A DNA stretch of 64,000 nt from Delftia sp. PS-11 (lineage in GTDB: Bacteria > Pseudomonadota > Gammaproteobacteria > Burkholderiales > Burkholderiaceae_C): NCBI RefSeq assembly GCF_029870285.1, contig NZ_JACSYA010000006.1, positions 1 to 64,000 on the forward strand. Reading direction: 5' to 3'. Each line of letters opens with the position of its first letter. The first letter of the stretch is position 1. Of the stretch, positions 1-8,607 are shown piece by piece. The translations under genes were made by a program, and so were the position numbers. Below the pieces are notes generated by a model. That model ran no database searches. It was not told where the DNA came from and worked only from the letters and a program-made list of their open reading frames with translations.

Positions 1-1260
1 CAGCCCACATCCATCGTGCTGGATGACCGCTGGAAAGCCCGCATCCTCGACGGCCGCGCTCTGGAGCGTGACGACATGGGCCTGGGAGACCACCCCGAAC
101 TGCCGCAACTGGACGAAGGCATGAAGCCCCGCGGCTTCTTCGCTGCGCTTGGACTGGAGCTGAGCCACACGTTTGCCGAAGACCAACTCGATGGCGATGC
201 CCTCGAAGCTATGGGCGATGCAGTCAACTGGACCGCCTGGCAACCCACCCCGCCCCAGGGCGACGGGTGGAAGCTGGTTGCCATCTTCGACACCGAGGAT
301 GGCCCTGCTGCGTGGTGGCTGCGCGAGCTGGCCGAAGCCGAAGACGGCACGACCACCATCCGGAACCTGCAGGCCGAGATTGAGAAGCTGAAGGCTCGCA
401 TGGCCCGCGTCTCGCGCGCCAGTGCAGCGCCTGCCGCTGTAGCGGGGCCGGCCGACATGCGGAATGCGCTGCGATGGGCTGCTGGCGGCCTGCGGGCCGT
501 GGCCGACGACAACGACACGCTGCGCATCGGCAGCGAGACGCGCACCGTGGGCGAAGTGCTTGACGCCGCGAACGCTGCACTCGAACCAGCAGCGCCCGCC
601 CTGGAAGCGCCTGCAGCCCCGGCAGCGCCCAATGGCTGGAAGCTGGTGCCTGTGAATCCGACGATTGCAATGCTGCTTGCCGGTGACCATGCGCGCATCA
701 GTACCGAGCACCAAACAAAGCCCCAGGCGGCATACGCCGCCATGCTGGCAGCAGCGCCCCAGGCACCTGCTGCGCCCTTGGGTCCGGCTTGGCGCTCAAT
801 CGCTGACGGCATCCCGCAGTGGACGGACGACAACTCCGTGCGCGTGATCGCCGTCACCGCACACGACTGCTTTAACGGCGTGCGAGTCCACGACATACGC
901 GCAAGCGACTTCCACGACGCCGAAGGCGATGATGTGGCGCGCGTATGTACACACTGGGCATACCGTGACGACATCTGGCCGCGCGCCGGTTTGGCAGCAC
1001 CTGCTGCGCCTGCAGTGGATGCGCTGGCGCCCGTGCAGGCCCTGCTGGACATGCACGCCGCTTTGCTGGATGCCAACCCCTACGCCTACTTCGAGTTGTC
1101 CTACACACGGCAGACCGGCTGGATGGCGTGGCTCACGGACAAGCCATTCCACGGCCCCGTCATCAACCCAGATCGGCAAGTGCTGGCGCGCGGCCAGGGC
1201 GACACACCCGCCGAAGCATGCGCAGCCGCAGCCCGGGCGAAGGAAGGCGGTGCAGCATGA
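1..1260 (+). CDS. Phage protein, EaA/DUF551-like modules, 5' end outside window
   Basis: The reading frame is open from the first base, so the gene probably starts upstream; the first usable internal start is a GTG at 16. About 420 residues are visible. They show repeated phage early-region modules: short blocks of the GWKLVPV type followed by an MLLAG/AAYAAML pattern, and an AWRSIADGIP block resembling DUF551. Ala/Pro-rich linkers join the modules, and a coiled-coil-like stretch lies around residue 120. Such mosaic proteins are common in the early regions of phages of enteric bacteria and Comamonadaceae. No function is assigned. The stop codon overlaps the next start (ATGA). Confidence 0.6.
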   Translation, partial: QPTSIVLDDRWKARILDGRALERDDMGLGDHPELPQLDEGMKPRGFFAALGLELSHTFAEDQLDGDALEAMGDAVNWTAWQPTPPQGDGWKLVAIFDTEDGPAAWWLRELAEAEDGTTTIRNLQAEIEKLKARMARVSRASAAPAAVAGPADMRNALRWAAGGLRAVADDNDTLRIGSETRTVGEVLDAANAALEPAAPALEAPAAPAAPNGWKLVPVNPTIAMLLAGDHARISTEHQTKPQAAYAAMLAAAPQAPAAPLGPAWRSIADGIPQWTDDNSVRVIAVTAHDCFNGVRVHDIRASDFHDAEGDDVARVCTHWAYRDDIWPRAGLAAPAAPAVDALAPVQALLDMHAALLDANPYAYFELSYTRQTGWMAWLTDKPFHGPVINPDRQVLARGQGDTPAEACAAAARAKEGGAA

Positions 1261-1637
1261 AGACCATGACCCTGGATGAGTTTCAGGCTGCTTGCATGGA
1301 GCGCTTTCCAAGCTCGTTGCAGACCGCCGTGAAGTGCCCCATGTGCGGCACGATCCAGACCGCCCAGGACTTCATCGACGCAGGCCAAGGCCGCAGCTTC
1401 GATGATGTGCAGGGCGTCCTGGGCTTCAGCTGCATCGGGCGCTTCACCGGTGCGCCGGCACCACGCCGTGAGGCCGATGGAAAGCCGTGCAACTGGACTC
1501 TCGGTGGCCTGTTCAGGCTCCACAAGCTAGAAGTCGTGACGCCCGATGGCCAGTCGCACCCGCACTTCGAGTTGGCCACAAAGGCAGAGGCCGACGCCCA
1601 TCGCGCAGCCCAGGCAGCAGCCAAGGGGGATGCATGA
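1257..1637 (+). CDS. VVA0879-family phage protein with CxxC
   Basis: 126 residues, starting at an ATG that overlaps the previous stop. A CPMCGTIQ motif near residue 28 and a later Cys suggest metal binding. The block GKPCNWTLGGLFRLHKLEV near the C-terminus is the conserved core I associate with the VVA0879 family, a small uncharacterised family found in prophage early regions. Function unknown. It is translationally coupled on both sides, so it belongs to one early operon. Confidence 0.6.
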   Translation: MKTMTLDEFQAACMERFPSSLQTAVKCPMCGTIQTAQDFIDAGQGRSFDDVQGVLGFSCIGRFTGAPAPRREADGKPCNWTLGGLFRLHKLEVVTPDGQSHPHFELATKAEADAHRAAQAAAKGDA

Positions 1638-2149
1638 CAGAGGCGCGCGTAATCGACGTGTGCTGCGGCAGCCGGATGATGTGGCTCGACAAGGCCGACC
1701 CGCGTGCCATCTTCGGCGACCGCCGAAGCGAAACCCTCACAGTCACGGACCGCTCACACCGCGAGGACGGCACGCGCACGCTGACCATCGAGCCCGACAT
1801 GCTGATGGACTTCCGCGCACTGCCTTTCCCGGACAGCTCGTTCCGGCTGGTGGCCTTCGACCCACCACACCTGGAGCGCGCCGGCCCGCGCAGCTGGCTC
1901 GCGGCCAAGTACGGAAAGCTCAGCGACGACTGGCGTGCGGACTTGCGCCAAGGCTTCGCCGAGTGCTTCCGCGTTCTGGAGCCCGAGGGAGTGCTGGTGT
2001 TCAAGTGGAACGAGACCCAGGTGAAGCTCCGCGAGGTGCTGGACCTGACGCCGGAAAAACCACTGTTCGGCCAGGTCAGCGGCCGCGCGGGGATGACCCA
2101 CTGGCTGGTGTTTATGAAGCCGCGCCCCGCAGCGCACAAGGAGAGCTGA
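1634..2149 (+). CDS. Phage class I SAM-dependent methyltransferase-like protein
   Basis: 171 residues, starting at an ATG overlapping the upstream stop. It opens with IDVCCGSRMMW, a degenerate SAM-binding motif I, and carries FDPPHLE around residue 76 (DPP(H/Y)-type catalytic motif). ECFRVLEPEGVLVFKW follows, matching the strand-turn-strand seen after motif IV in Rossmann methyltransferases. The DPPH motif is compatible with an amino-methyltransferase acting on DNA, but the substrate cannot be read from sequence. Phages often use such enzymes to escape restriction; that role is inference here. Confidence 0.65.
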   Translation: MTEARVIDVCCGSRMMWLDKADPRAIFGDRRSETLTVTDRSHREDGTRTLTIEPDMLMDFRALPFPDSSFRLVAFDPPHLERAGPRSWLAAKYGKLSDDWRADLRQGFAECFRVLEPEGVLVFKWNETQVKLREVLDLTPEKPLFGQVSGRAGMTHWLVFMKPRPAAHKES

Positions 2150-2150
2150 T

Positions 2151-2387
2151 ATGGATCTCAACTACCTGATCGCCATGGGTCTGGGGGCCCTCGGCGGCGG
2201 CCTGGCCGTGTTCGTCCTCTGGATGCGCTCCCCAGACGGCGTTGACGCCGAGCGCTACCGCTGGCTCAAGGCCACCACAAACCACGTTACCAGCAACGGA
2301 GAGCGCATCGACGTGCGCGGCAAGGCCGGAGCCTGGGACGAGATCATCGACAAGCAGCGCGCCCAGGCACACAAGGAGAACGCATGA
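2151..2387 (+). CDS. Small single-TM phage protein
   Basis: 78 residues. Residues 5-25 form one hydrophobic glycine-rich membrane segment. The rest is soluble and contains DAERYRWLKA and a DEIIDK block, a pairing often seen in small phage proteins of unknown role. It lies between two overlapping genes of the same operon. Confidence 0.5.
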   Translation: MDLNYLIAMGLGALGGGLAVFVLWMRSPDGVDAERYRWLKATTNHVTSNGERIDVRGKAGAWDEIIDKQRAQAHKENA

Positions 2388-3037
2388 AAGAACGACCGAT
2401 CCTGTTTTCAGCGCCCATGGTTCGCGCGCTGCTGGCAGGCACGAAGACCCAGACCCGCCGTGCAGTCGCCCTCCCAAGGTCGCGCGATTCGTTCGTCTTG
2501 GAAGACCGTGGAGCAGGCTGGTGGCCCTACCAGAGCGACGACGGCGAGAGCCCACTGTGCGATGACGGCATGGAGCACCCGTACACCTGCCCCTATGGCC
2601 GGCCCGGCGACCGCCTGTGGGTGCGAGAGACATTCGCCCGCATCGACGGGCAGACCCACCCGTGGATCGAGACGGACTATCGCGCCACCTACACGCACGG
2701 CGACCGGCTTGGCGATTCCCTCGGCATAAAGAAACGCTGGTCTCCAGCCATTCACATGCCCAGGCACGCCAGCCGCATCCTGCTGGACATCAAGGCAGTG
2801 CGCGTGGAGCGCCTGCAGGACATCAGCGAGGCAGACGCCGCTGCCGAAGGCCTGCTCTACAACACCGACCACATGGGGCACTGGAGCGGCACGGGCGAAC
2901 GCTGGTACTCGACAGCGCGAGAGGCATTCCGTGACCTCTGGCAATCCATCAACGGCCCCGACTCCTGGGGCGCAAACCCTTGGGTCTGGGTCGTGGAGTT
3001 TGAGCGCGCCCAGACGCAGAAAGGACCAGCATCGTGA
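2384..3037 (+). CDS. ASCH-like conserved phage protein
   Basis: 217 residues. It begins RPILFSAPMVRALLAGTKTQ and later has YGRPGDRLWVRETFA and SRILLDIKAVRVERLQDI. These are hallmarks of a phage family with an ASCH/PUA-like RNA- or nucleotide-binding fold. It ends in WANPWVWVVEF-like sequence typical of that family. The start overlaps the previous stop by four bases. Function uncharacterised. Confidence 0.65.
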   Translation: MKERPILFSAPMVRALLAGTKTQTRRAVALPRSRDSFVLEDRGAGWWPYQSDDGESPLCDDGMEHPYTCPYGRPGDRLWVRETFARIDGQTHPWIETDYRATYTHGDRLGDSLGIKKRWSPAIHMPRHASRILLDIKAVRVERLQDISEADAAAEGLLYNTDHMGHWSGTGERWYSTAREAFRDLWQSINGPDSWGANPWVWVVEFERAQTQKGPAS

Positions 3038-3264
3038 ACACCACCCCCTCACAGGCCGCTCCCCGCCACTGGCGCCTTATCGAATTCAACCCACGCCGCG
3101 CGCTGCGCGATGCACCAGCAACGCGCGTGGAAATTGACCCGGACGGCGAATGGCTGTGGATGACGCCCCGCGACATCCGCCTGAACATCCGCGACCACGG
3201 CGACCACCCAGAGCTGCGCAAGGCCCTTGCCGCCTATGGATGCGAGAAAGGACAGACACCGTGA
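3034..3264 (+). CDS. Hypothetical phage protein
   Basis: 76 residues, ATG overlapping the previous stop codon. Contains a HWRLIEFNPRRALRDAP block and WLWMTPRDIRLNI, highly charged, with no membrane segment. Not recognised beyond being a small early-operon protein. Confidence 0.5.
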   Translation: MNTTPSQAAPRHWRLIEFNPRRALRDAPATRVEIDPDGEWLWMTPRDIRLNIRDHGDHPELRKALAAYGCEKGQTP

Positions 3265-3533
3265 CCACAAAAAAGACCATCGCCATGGAAGGCACTCCGA
3301 TTGAAATCGGCGCAGCCGTCTTCATCAACCTGTGCATCCCAGCTGTCCAGCAGGCGCAGACACGGCTTCAAGCCACGCCCCAGCAGCTCGCACAGCTGTA
3401 TTGCGGATTCCTGCAGGCCTGCATGGGCTCCATGGCCAATGACTTTGGCCAGGAACAAGCAGCCGCCATCGGGCAAACCATGATCGACGCATTCCGGTGC
3501 GCAGATCTTGGCCAGGACTCGGCAAAGCACTGA
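3261..3533 (+). CDS. Hypothetical phage protein, GTG start
   Basis: 90 residues if it starts at the GTG that overlaps the upstream stop (GTGA), which fits the coupled style of this operon. Mostly helical, with a hydrophobic central part (AAVFINLCIPAVQQAQ, LAQLYCGFLQACMGSM). Not recognised. Confidence 0.45.
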   Translation: MTTKKTIAMEGTPIEIGAAVFINLCIPAVQQAQTRLQATPQQLAQLYCGFLQACMGSMANDFGQEQAAAIGQTMIDAFRCADLGQDSAKH

Positions 3534-3543
3534 GGGGGACACC

Positions 3544-3597
3544 GTGACAACAGCACCAGAAGACCAACCCGCCGAGAGCGGGTTTTCTTATGCCTGA
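3544..3597 (+). CDS. Possible 17-residue ORF overlapping a terminator hairpin
   Basis: A GTG-started ORF of 17 codons sits ten bases after the previous gene; its stop overlaps the next gene's start region. It runs through the hairpin described separately. Listed only because its spacing fits translational coupling; there is no independent evidence that it is expressed. Confidence 0.2.
   Translation: MTTAPEDQPAESGFSYA
3567..3587 (+). terminator. Rho-independent-like terminator
   Basis: CCCGC, loop CGAGA, GCGGG, followed by TTTTCTT. This is a short intrinsic terminator shape at the end of the early gene run of prophage A. The next gene's ATG lies right after it, so it may only attenuate. Confidence 0.5.
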
Positions 3598-3811
3598 GCC
3601 CGCCAACCCTTGGGAGGCAGCCGACAAGGCCTACCAGCTCCACCATGCATCCTGCCCCCAGTGCCGCGCCGCTGGTGTCGCGCCGGGTAGGCAGGAGCGC
3701 TGTCCGGAGGGCATGGCCCTCTGGAAAACATATCTCGATGCGGGCGACCCGCCACATTTCACTTGGCTAGCAAAGAAAAAAGCGAATCATGTCCAACGAC
3801 GTAACACTTAA
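3590..3811 (+). CDS. Small phage protein with possible zinc-binding CxxC/C
   Basis: 73 residues. The motif HHASCPQCRAAG plus a later RCPEG gives a CxxC...C arrangement that may bind zinc. It overlaps the start of the following excisionase-like gene by about 23 bases in another frame. Similar short WEAADKAYQLHHASCPQC-type proteins occur in Comamonadaceae prophages. Function unknown. Confidence 0.45.
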   Translation: MPEPANPWEAADKAYQLHHASCPQCRAAGVAPGRQERCPEGMALWKTYLDAGDPPHFTWLAKKKANHVQRRNT

Positions 3812-4043
3812 TCTGCATGAAGCAGCGGACCATCTGAAAATCCACCCCAAGACCGTGGAAGACCTGATTAGAGATGGGGCTTTGCCAGCAGGAAAAATCG
3901 GGCGGGCATATGTTCTGATGAAAAAGGATGTTATCCGCTATGCGGAGTCAATTATCCTCAAGCAAACAGCTGATCGACTGCGCGCCAAATCACCAAAGCG
4001 AATTCGCAAGATCGGTGCCCCGCAGATTAGCGTAGCGCATTAG
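3789..4043 (+). CDS. xis: Excisionase-like HTH protein
   Basis: 84 residues. Residues 6-50 (LNLHEAADHLKIHPKTVEDL ... GKIGRAYVLMKKDV) match the helix-turn-helix_17/MerR-like fold of excisionases and recombination directionality factors. The basic tail (RAKSPKRIRK) fits DNA contact. Its 3' end overlaps the 3' end of the integrase gene by about 54 bases in convergent orientation, a usual arrangement for xis and int. The role as RDF for the neighbouring integrase is inferred. Confidence 0.7.
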   Translation: MSNDVTLNLHEAADHLKIHPKTVEDLIRDGALPAGKIGRAYVLMKKDVIRYAESIILKQTADRLRAKSPKRIRKIGAPQISVAH

Positions 4044-5123
4044 CATGCGATGCGACTTGTGTCCTGTAATTTTCATAATTTGAGCCTCGCTGAGCTTGGT
4101 GCGCTCAAAAAGCCGGCTAACCGCCTCATGTCGCAGATCGTGGAACCGCAGGCCGTGGGCACCGGCCTGCTCCATGATGTCAGAGAACATGCTTGACAAG
4201 TAATCAGAGGTGTCGTGCAGGTCAGCAGGATCGCCAGACCACCACGGAAAAATCAATGATTGCGGGTTCTTTTCTTTGTCAAGACCCGCCAAATATTCCT
4301 GCAGCATCTTAACTGCCACCGTAGATAAAGGCACTTGCCTTTTATCTCCGTTCTTGGTCTTGTCTAAAAATACTGTTCGACGCGGCAAATCAACTTGCGC
4401 ATGCGTCAACGTGTACATTTCGCGCATTCGCATTGCTGTTTCAACGGCAATCACAAAAATGCAGCGCAAAGAAGCCTGGTGCTCCAGCTTCAAAGGCCGC
4501 TGCTTTCGCGCAAGCACTCCCTCGTCAATTTTGGCCAAGATGGCCTCATATTCACCGGGCTCCAGGCGCCTATCGCGCTCCACGTCATGGCGTGCTCCGC
4601 CGGCAGCCAGGGCCGCGTCGGTCTTGGTGTACTGCGCATACCCATCCGGCAGTGAGCGCAGCGGATGGTCAGGCAGTGACAGCAGGCCCTTGCGCATGCC
4701 CCAGTCCGTGCATCTGGCCAGCGCTCCAACTTTGGCGCGGATTGTGGCCGGCGCCAGGCTCTCGACGCGCTTCATTTCGGTGATCCATGCATCAACCCAT
4801 GCCGCATTGATGTCGCTCAGGGGGTAGTGCCCCCGGGCATCCACGATGGTGCGTAGCGCGCTGCGATCTTTGGGCGATGGGTGGGCATCGCGCTCGTACT
4901 CTCGCACCAGTTCTTTGATGGTCCGGACAACATCAGTTTTCTGGTGTTCTGCAGGGACGATGCCGCGCGCAAGCAGTGCATCGAGCCGAGCTGCGTACTC
5001 GTCGCCCTCGGCCTCGGAGGCGAAGGTCAGGTACAGAGGTTTGTCCAGTACACCCTTGCGCTTGAAGATGTACTGCCATGTTCCGTTGGGAAATTGTTTT
5101 TTGCCTGCCAACCCGGCCTCCAA
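3990..5123 (-). CDS. int: Tyrosine recombinase (phage integrase)
   Basis: About 377 residues. The C-terminal catalytic domain shows ETAMRMREM (first Arg), HDLRHEAVSRLF (His-x-x-Arg) and GHKSHRMLMRYANL (box with the nucleophilic Tyr). An N-terminal Arm-type region (FPNGTWQYIFKRKG) and a core-binding domain precede it. The open frame continues upstream into tRNA-Val, so the start is uncertain; the only plausible codons are TTG at 5123 or TTG at 5111, and neither has a good Shine-Dalgarno. Its position directly after tRNA-Val says it integrates into that tRNA's 3' end. Confidence 0.85.
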   Translation of the reverse strand: MEAGLAGKKQFPNGTWQYIFKRKGVLDKPLYLTFASEAEGDEYAARLDALLARGIVPAEHQKTDVVRTIKELVREYERDAHPSPKDRSALRTIVDARGHYPLSDINAAWVDAWITEMKRVESLAPATIRAKVGALARCTDWGMRKGLLSLPDHPLRSLPDGYAQYTKTDAALAAGGARHDVERDRRLEPGEYEAILAKIDEGVLARKQRPLKLEHQASLRCIFVIAVETAMRMREMYTLTHAQVDLPRRTVFLDKTKNGDKRQVPLSTVAVKMLQEYLAGLDKEKNPQSLIFPWWSGDPADLHDTSDYLSSMFSDIMEQAGAHGLRFHDLRHEAVSRLFERTKLSEAQIMKITGHKSHRMLMRYANLRGTDLANSLW

Positions 5124-5231
5124 AGTGCTGCGAACGGGCCGCGAGTCTACGCCTAGGCAGGTTGGTAAACAACTATTTTTGGCGGGTAGAGGCTCCCTTA
5201 GGCTCCCATCCTGGCGGGTAGATTGACCAAG

Positions 5232-5259
5232 AAAAAAGGCCCTAGATTTCTCTAGAGCC
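5232..5259 (-). terminator. Terminator downstream of tRNA-Val
   Basis: On the minus strand a nine-pair stem (GGCTCTAGA / TCTAGGGCC, one G-U, loop GAAA) is followed by six T residues. It sits about 20 bases after the tRNA 3' end and ends the tRNA transcript before the integrase. Confidence 0.75.
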
Positions 5260-5280
5260 TTGTTTTCATTCAGTTTTAAG

Positions 5281-5356
5281 TGGTGGGTGCTAACGGGGTC
5301 GAACCGCTGACCTACGCCTTGTAAGGGCGCCGCTCTACCAACTGAGCTAAGCACCC
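5281..5356 (-). tRNA. tRNA-Val (anticodon UAC)
   Basis: Cloverleaf on the minus strand: acceptor GGGTGCT/AGCACCC, D arm GCTC...GAGC, anticodon stem GCGCC/GGCGT with loop CTTACAA (anticodon TAC), T arm with GGTTCGACC, and encoded CCA. 76 bases. It is intact and serves as the attachment gene of prophage A. Confidence 0.95.
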
Positions 5357-5369
5357 ACTTAGACTGATG

Positions 5370-5642
5370 TCAGTTCAGGGCATCTTTCAATGCCTTGCCC
5401 GGACGGAACTTGGGGACCTTGGCGGCCTTGATCTTGATGGTTTCGCCAGTACGGGGATTGCGACCGGTACGGGCTGCACGCTTGCCGACGGCAAATGTTC
5501 CAAAACCAACGAGCGATACTGTACCACCTTTTTTGAGGGTTTTCTTCACAGCCTCGATCGTGGAATCCAGTGCGCGCGCAGCCGCAGCCTTGGAGATGTC
5601 GGCGTTGTTGGCGATGTGCTCAATCAGTTCGGTTTTATTCAC
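5370..5642 (-). CDS. hupB: HU-family DNA-binding protein
   Basis: 90 residues from a GTG start ([11 protein letters not shown]) preceded by GAGAGG at good spacing. The sequence has the HU body with [20 protein letters not shown], the DNA-grasping arm, and ends [10 protein letters not shown] dimers bend and compact DNA in the nucleoid and assist replication and phage transactions. An ATG further upstream in the frame would add a non-HU extension and is not used. Monocistronic, next to tRNA-Val. Confidence 0.92.
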   Translation of the reverse strand: MNKTELIEHIANNADISKAAAARALDSTIEAVKKTLKKGGTVSLVGFGTFAVGKRAARTGRNPRTGETIKIKAAKVPKFRPGKALKDALN

Positions 5643-5937
5643 AAGATGCCTCTCGAGAAATAAGGGTATGGAGTGTTCCTGCGGCTTACGGGGCACTGCA
5701 AGGAGTCCGGCGCAACGGATGCTGCCGCTGTCTTGCGTGCGGCACATGCCGACCGGGGCCGATGCACACAATTAGAGCCACCGGCTTTCCATGTGTCAAT
5801 TTTGCGCTGCTCAACACAGCGCCAGACGACGATTCTATGCGGTTTTGATAAGTGCTTTGGCTTAGGGCCGGTTTTTTGCGCCCTGGTAGCACCTTGAACC
5901 GATGGCATACAACTGCGCCAGCGGCGGCAGGCTCGCG

Positions 5938-6507
5938 CTAGCGTGCTACACGCGCCCGGATTTCCGGCACGGCCTTGCGCAGATAGTAAACCATGGACCA
6001 GACGGTGAGCACGGCCGCCACCCAGATCAGCACCTGCCCCCAGACACCGGTGTCGATGGCGCCGAGCAGTCTCCCGTCGTAGAGCAGAAAGGGTATGGCA
6101 ACCATTTGCGCCGTGGTCTTGAGCTTGCCCAGCATGTGCACGGCCACGCTTTTGCTCGCGCCGAGCTGGGCCATCCATTCGCGAAGCGCCGAGATGGCGA
6201 TTTCACGGCCGATGATGATCAGCGCGACGAACACATCGGTGCGCTGCAAGTGCACCAGTACCAGCAGCGATGCGCAGACCAGGAATTTGTCGGCCACCGG
6301 GTCCAGAAAGGCACCGAAGGAGGAGGTCTGGTTGAGTTTTCGTGCCAGGTACCCGTCGAGCCAGTCGGTCGCGGCAAACACGATGAACATCACGGTGGCG
6401 ACCAGATTGCGGGTGGCCAGGTCGATCGGCGCATAGAACACCCCGACGATCAGCGGAATCGCAACGATCCGCGTGCAGGTCATCAAGGTGGGGATGGTCA
6501 GGAACAT
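5938..6507 (-). CDS. pgsA: CDP-diacylglycerol-glycerol-3-phosphate 3-phosphatidyltransferase
   Basis: About 189 residues from the ATG of MFLTIPTLMTCTRI; an ATG three codons earlier is equally possible. It carries the full CDP-alcohol phosphatidyltransferase motif, DWLDGYLAR then G, D and D (FGAFLDPVADK). There are four to five membrane helices. It makes phosphatidylglycerophosphate from CDP-diacylglycerol and glycerol-3-phosphate at the inner membrane. It lies just downstream of uvrC on the same strand, as in many proteobacteria. Confidence 0.92.
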   Translation of the reverse strand: MFLTIPTLMTCTRIVAIPLIVGVFYAPIDLATRNLVATVMFIVFAATDWLDGYLARKLNQTSSFGAFLDPVADKFLVCASLLVLVHLQRTDVFVALIIIGREIAISALREWMAQLGASKSVAVHMLGKLKTTAQMVAIPFLLYDGRLLGAIDTGVWGQVLIWVAAVLTVWSMVYYLRKAVPEIRARVAR

Positions 6508-6562
6508 GGCCGCCATTGTGTCACGTGCCAGGGCTGCCGCGCTGGCCGGGCGCGGACCTTGC

Positions 6563-8515
6563 TCAATGCAGCGCCCGGTAGATCTCTTCGGCCAGTGCGG
6601 CAGAGATGCCTTCCACACTGCACAGATCCTGCACACTGGCCTCGGCCACCCCGCGCACGCCGCCAAAGCGCTGCAGCAGGCGGGCGCGTTTCTTGGGACC
6701 TACGCCCGGGATTTCCTCCAGCCGCCCGCCGCCTGTGCGCACCTTGGCGCGAGCAGCGCGCATGCCGGTGATGGCAAAGCGGTGGGCCTCGTCGCGGATC
6801 TGGGCGACCAGCATCAGCGCGGCCGAGTCATGGCCCAGGTAGACCTTGTCACGGCCATCGGCAAACACCAGCTCTTCGAGGCCGACCTTGCGGCCCTCGC
6901 CTTTTTCGACGCCAACGATGCGCGAGATGTCCAGGCCTAGCTGCTCGAACACTTCGCGCGCCATGGCCACCTGGCCTTTGCCGCCATCGACCAGCACCAG
7001 ATCCGGCAGCCGGGGCTGTCTGGCTGTGAGTTCAGCACCACCTGCTTCGCGCTGGGCTTCGGCCACGCGGCTGTAGCGGCGCTGCAGCACCTGGCGCATG
7101 GCAGCGTAGTCGTCGCCGCCTGTGATGCCTTCGATGTTGAAGCGCCGGTATTCGCTGCTTTGCATCTTGTGGTGATGGAAGACCACGCAGGAGGCCTGCG
7201 TGGCTTCACCCGAGGTGTGCGAGATATCGAAGCATTCGATGAGCAGCTCGTCCAGGTTGTCGCAGGCCAGATCCAGTGCTTCGGCCAGCGCGCGGGTGCG
7301 TGCCTGCTGGGAGCCTTCTTCGGCCAGCAGGCGGGCCAGCTGGATGTCGGCATTCTTTTGCGCCATCTCCAGCCAGATGCGGCGCTGCTCGCGTGGCTGG
7401 TGCACGGCAGTGATGCGCACACCGGTCTGTTCGGTCAGCAGCGCCAGCAGTTGACGGTCCGCCGGATGGCTGACGATCAGCACCGGCGGCACGGCCACGC
7501 CCGTGTAATGCTGGGCGATGAAGGCATCGAGCACCAGGCATTCGATGGGGCGGGCGGATTCGGCAGTGCCAGCATCGCCGCTGCCTGCCTGGACTGCTGC
7601 CGCATCGCCCAGGTTGGCAGGGAAATACGGCCGGTCGCCAAGATGGCGGCCACCACGCACCATGGCAAGGTTGACGCAGGCGCGTCCGCCCTGCACCTTC
7701 ACTGCCAGGATGTCCACATCCCTGTTGTCAGCCGTTTCGACGGCCTGCTGGTGCAGCACGTGCGACAGTGCCGTGATCTGGTTGCGGACCTCGGCAGCGC
7801 GCTCGTATTCGAGGCGCTCGGCATGCTCCATCATGCGCACTTCCAGCTGCTGCAGCAGTTCCTGCGTTTCGCCGCGCAGCATGGCCTCGGCGTTGCGCAC
7901 GTCGAGCGCATAGGCTTCGGGCGAGATCATGCCAACGCAGGGGCCGGTGCAGCGCTTGATCTGGTAGAGCAGACAGGGCCGGGTGCGGTTGGCGAACACC
8001 GTGTCTTCGCAGGTGCGCAGTCTGAAGACCTTTTGCAGCAGGTGCATGCTTTCCTTGACGGCCCAGGCGCTGGGATAGGGACCGAAGTAGCGGTGGCGTT
8101 TGTCCACCGCGCCACGGTAGTAGGAAATGCGGGGGAAGCACTGCTGCGCTGGCTCGCCATCGCGGCCGTCGCGGGCGGCCACGCCGGTGATTTTCAGATA
8201 GGGGTAGCTTTTGTCGTCCCTGAACAGGATGTTGTATTTGGGGTGCTGCGTCTTGATGAGGTTGTTTTCGAGCAGCAGCGCCTCGGCCTCGGAGCGCACC
8301 ACCGTGGTCTCCAGACGGGCGATCTTGCTGACCATGTGGCCGATGCGCGTGCCGCCATGGTCCTTGTGGAAGTAGCTGGAGACGCGGCGCTTGAGGTGGA
8401 TGGCCTTGCCCACGTACAGCAGGTTGCCTGCTGCATCGAAATAGCGGTAGACACCCGGCAGGCCGGGCAGCGAGGCCACCTGGGCCAGCAATTCTTCGGA
8501 GTGCGGTTCGGACAT
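6563..8515 (-). CDS. uvrC: Excinuclease ABC subunit C
   Basis: 650 residues from [10 protein letters not shown]. Order of domains: GIY-YIG nuclease ([19 protein letters not shown]), Cys-rich region ([15 protein letters not shown]), UVR motif ([16 protein letters not shown]), RNase H-like 5'-incision domain ([26 protein letters not shown]) and a terminal helix-hairpin-helix pair ([18 protein letters not shown]). It makes both incisions in nucleotide excision repair with UvrB. A non-conserved Ala/Gly insertion around residues 330-350 accounts for the slightly long length. Confidence 0.96.
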   Translation of the reverse strand: MSEPHSEELLAQVASLPGLPGVYRYFDAAGNLLYVGKAIHLKRRVSSYFHKDHGGTRIGHMVSKIARLETTVVRSEAEALLLENNLIKTQHPKYNILFRDDKSYPYLKITGVAARDGRDGEPAQQCFPRISYYRGAVDKRHRYFGPYPSAWAVKESMHLLQKVFRLRTCEDTVFANRTRPCLLYQIKRCTGPCVGMISPEAYALDVRNAEAMLRGETQELLQQLEVRMMEHAERLEYERAAEVRNQITALSHVLHQQAVETADNRDVDILAVKVQGGRACVNLAMVRGGRHLGDRPYFPANLGDAAAVQAGSGDAGTAESARPIECLVLDAFIAQHYTGVAVPPVLIVSHPADRQLLALLTEQTGVRITAVHQPREQRRIWLEMAQKNADIQLARLLAEEGSQQARTRALAEALDLACDNLDELLIECFDISHTSGEATQASCVVFHHHKMQSSEYRRFNIEGITGGDDYAAMRQVLQRRYSRVAEAQREAGGAELTARQPRLPDLVLVDGGKGQVAMAREVFEQLGLDISRIVGVEKGEGRKVGLEELVFADGRDKVYLGHDSAALMLVAQIRDEAHRFAITGMRAARAKVRTGGGRLEEIPGVGPKKRARLLQRFGGVRGVAEASVQDLCSVEGISAALAEEIYRALH

Positions 8516-8607
8516 GCGCGTATTGTGGCCGCAGCCCGCCGCTGCTGCAGGCCTCGGGCAAGGCAGCATCCAGCCCCTGCCGGACGCCGCCTTGCCCTGC
8601 CAGGCGC

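Larger units (their letters stand above)
1..5280. mobile_element. Prophage A, right end only (tRNA-Val associated)
   Basis: A block of short, overlapping plus-strand genes of phage type ends in an excisionase-like gene and a converging tyrosine integrase that abuts the 3' end of tRNA-Val(UAC). This is the classical int/xis end of a tRNA-targeting temperate phage. Everything on the far side of the tRNA is chromosomal. The other attachment site is outside the window, so the exact core repeat cannot be read here; the boundary is inferred from the tRNA 3' end. Confidence 0.85.

Noticed and set aside
5902..6771. A 289-codon plus-strand frame over pgsA and the uvrC end
   Set aside because: Antisense to pgsA, which has a perfect catalytic motif; no independent support.
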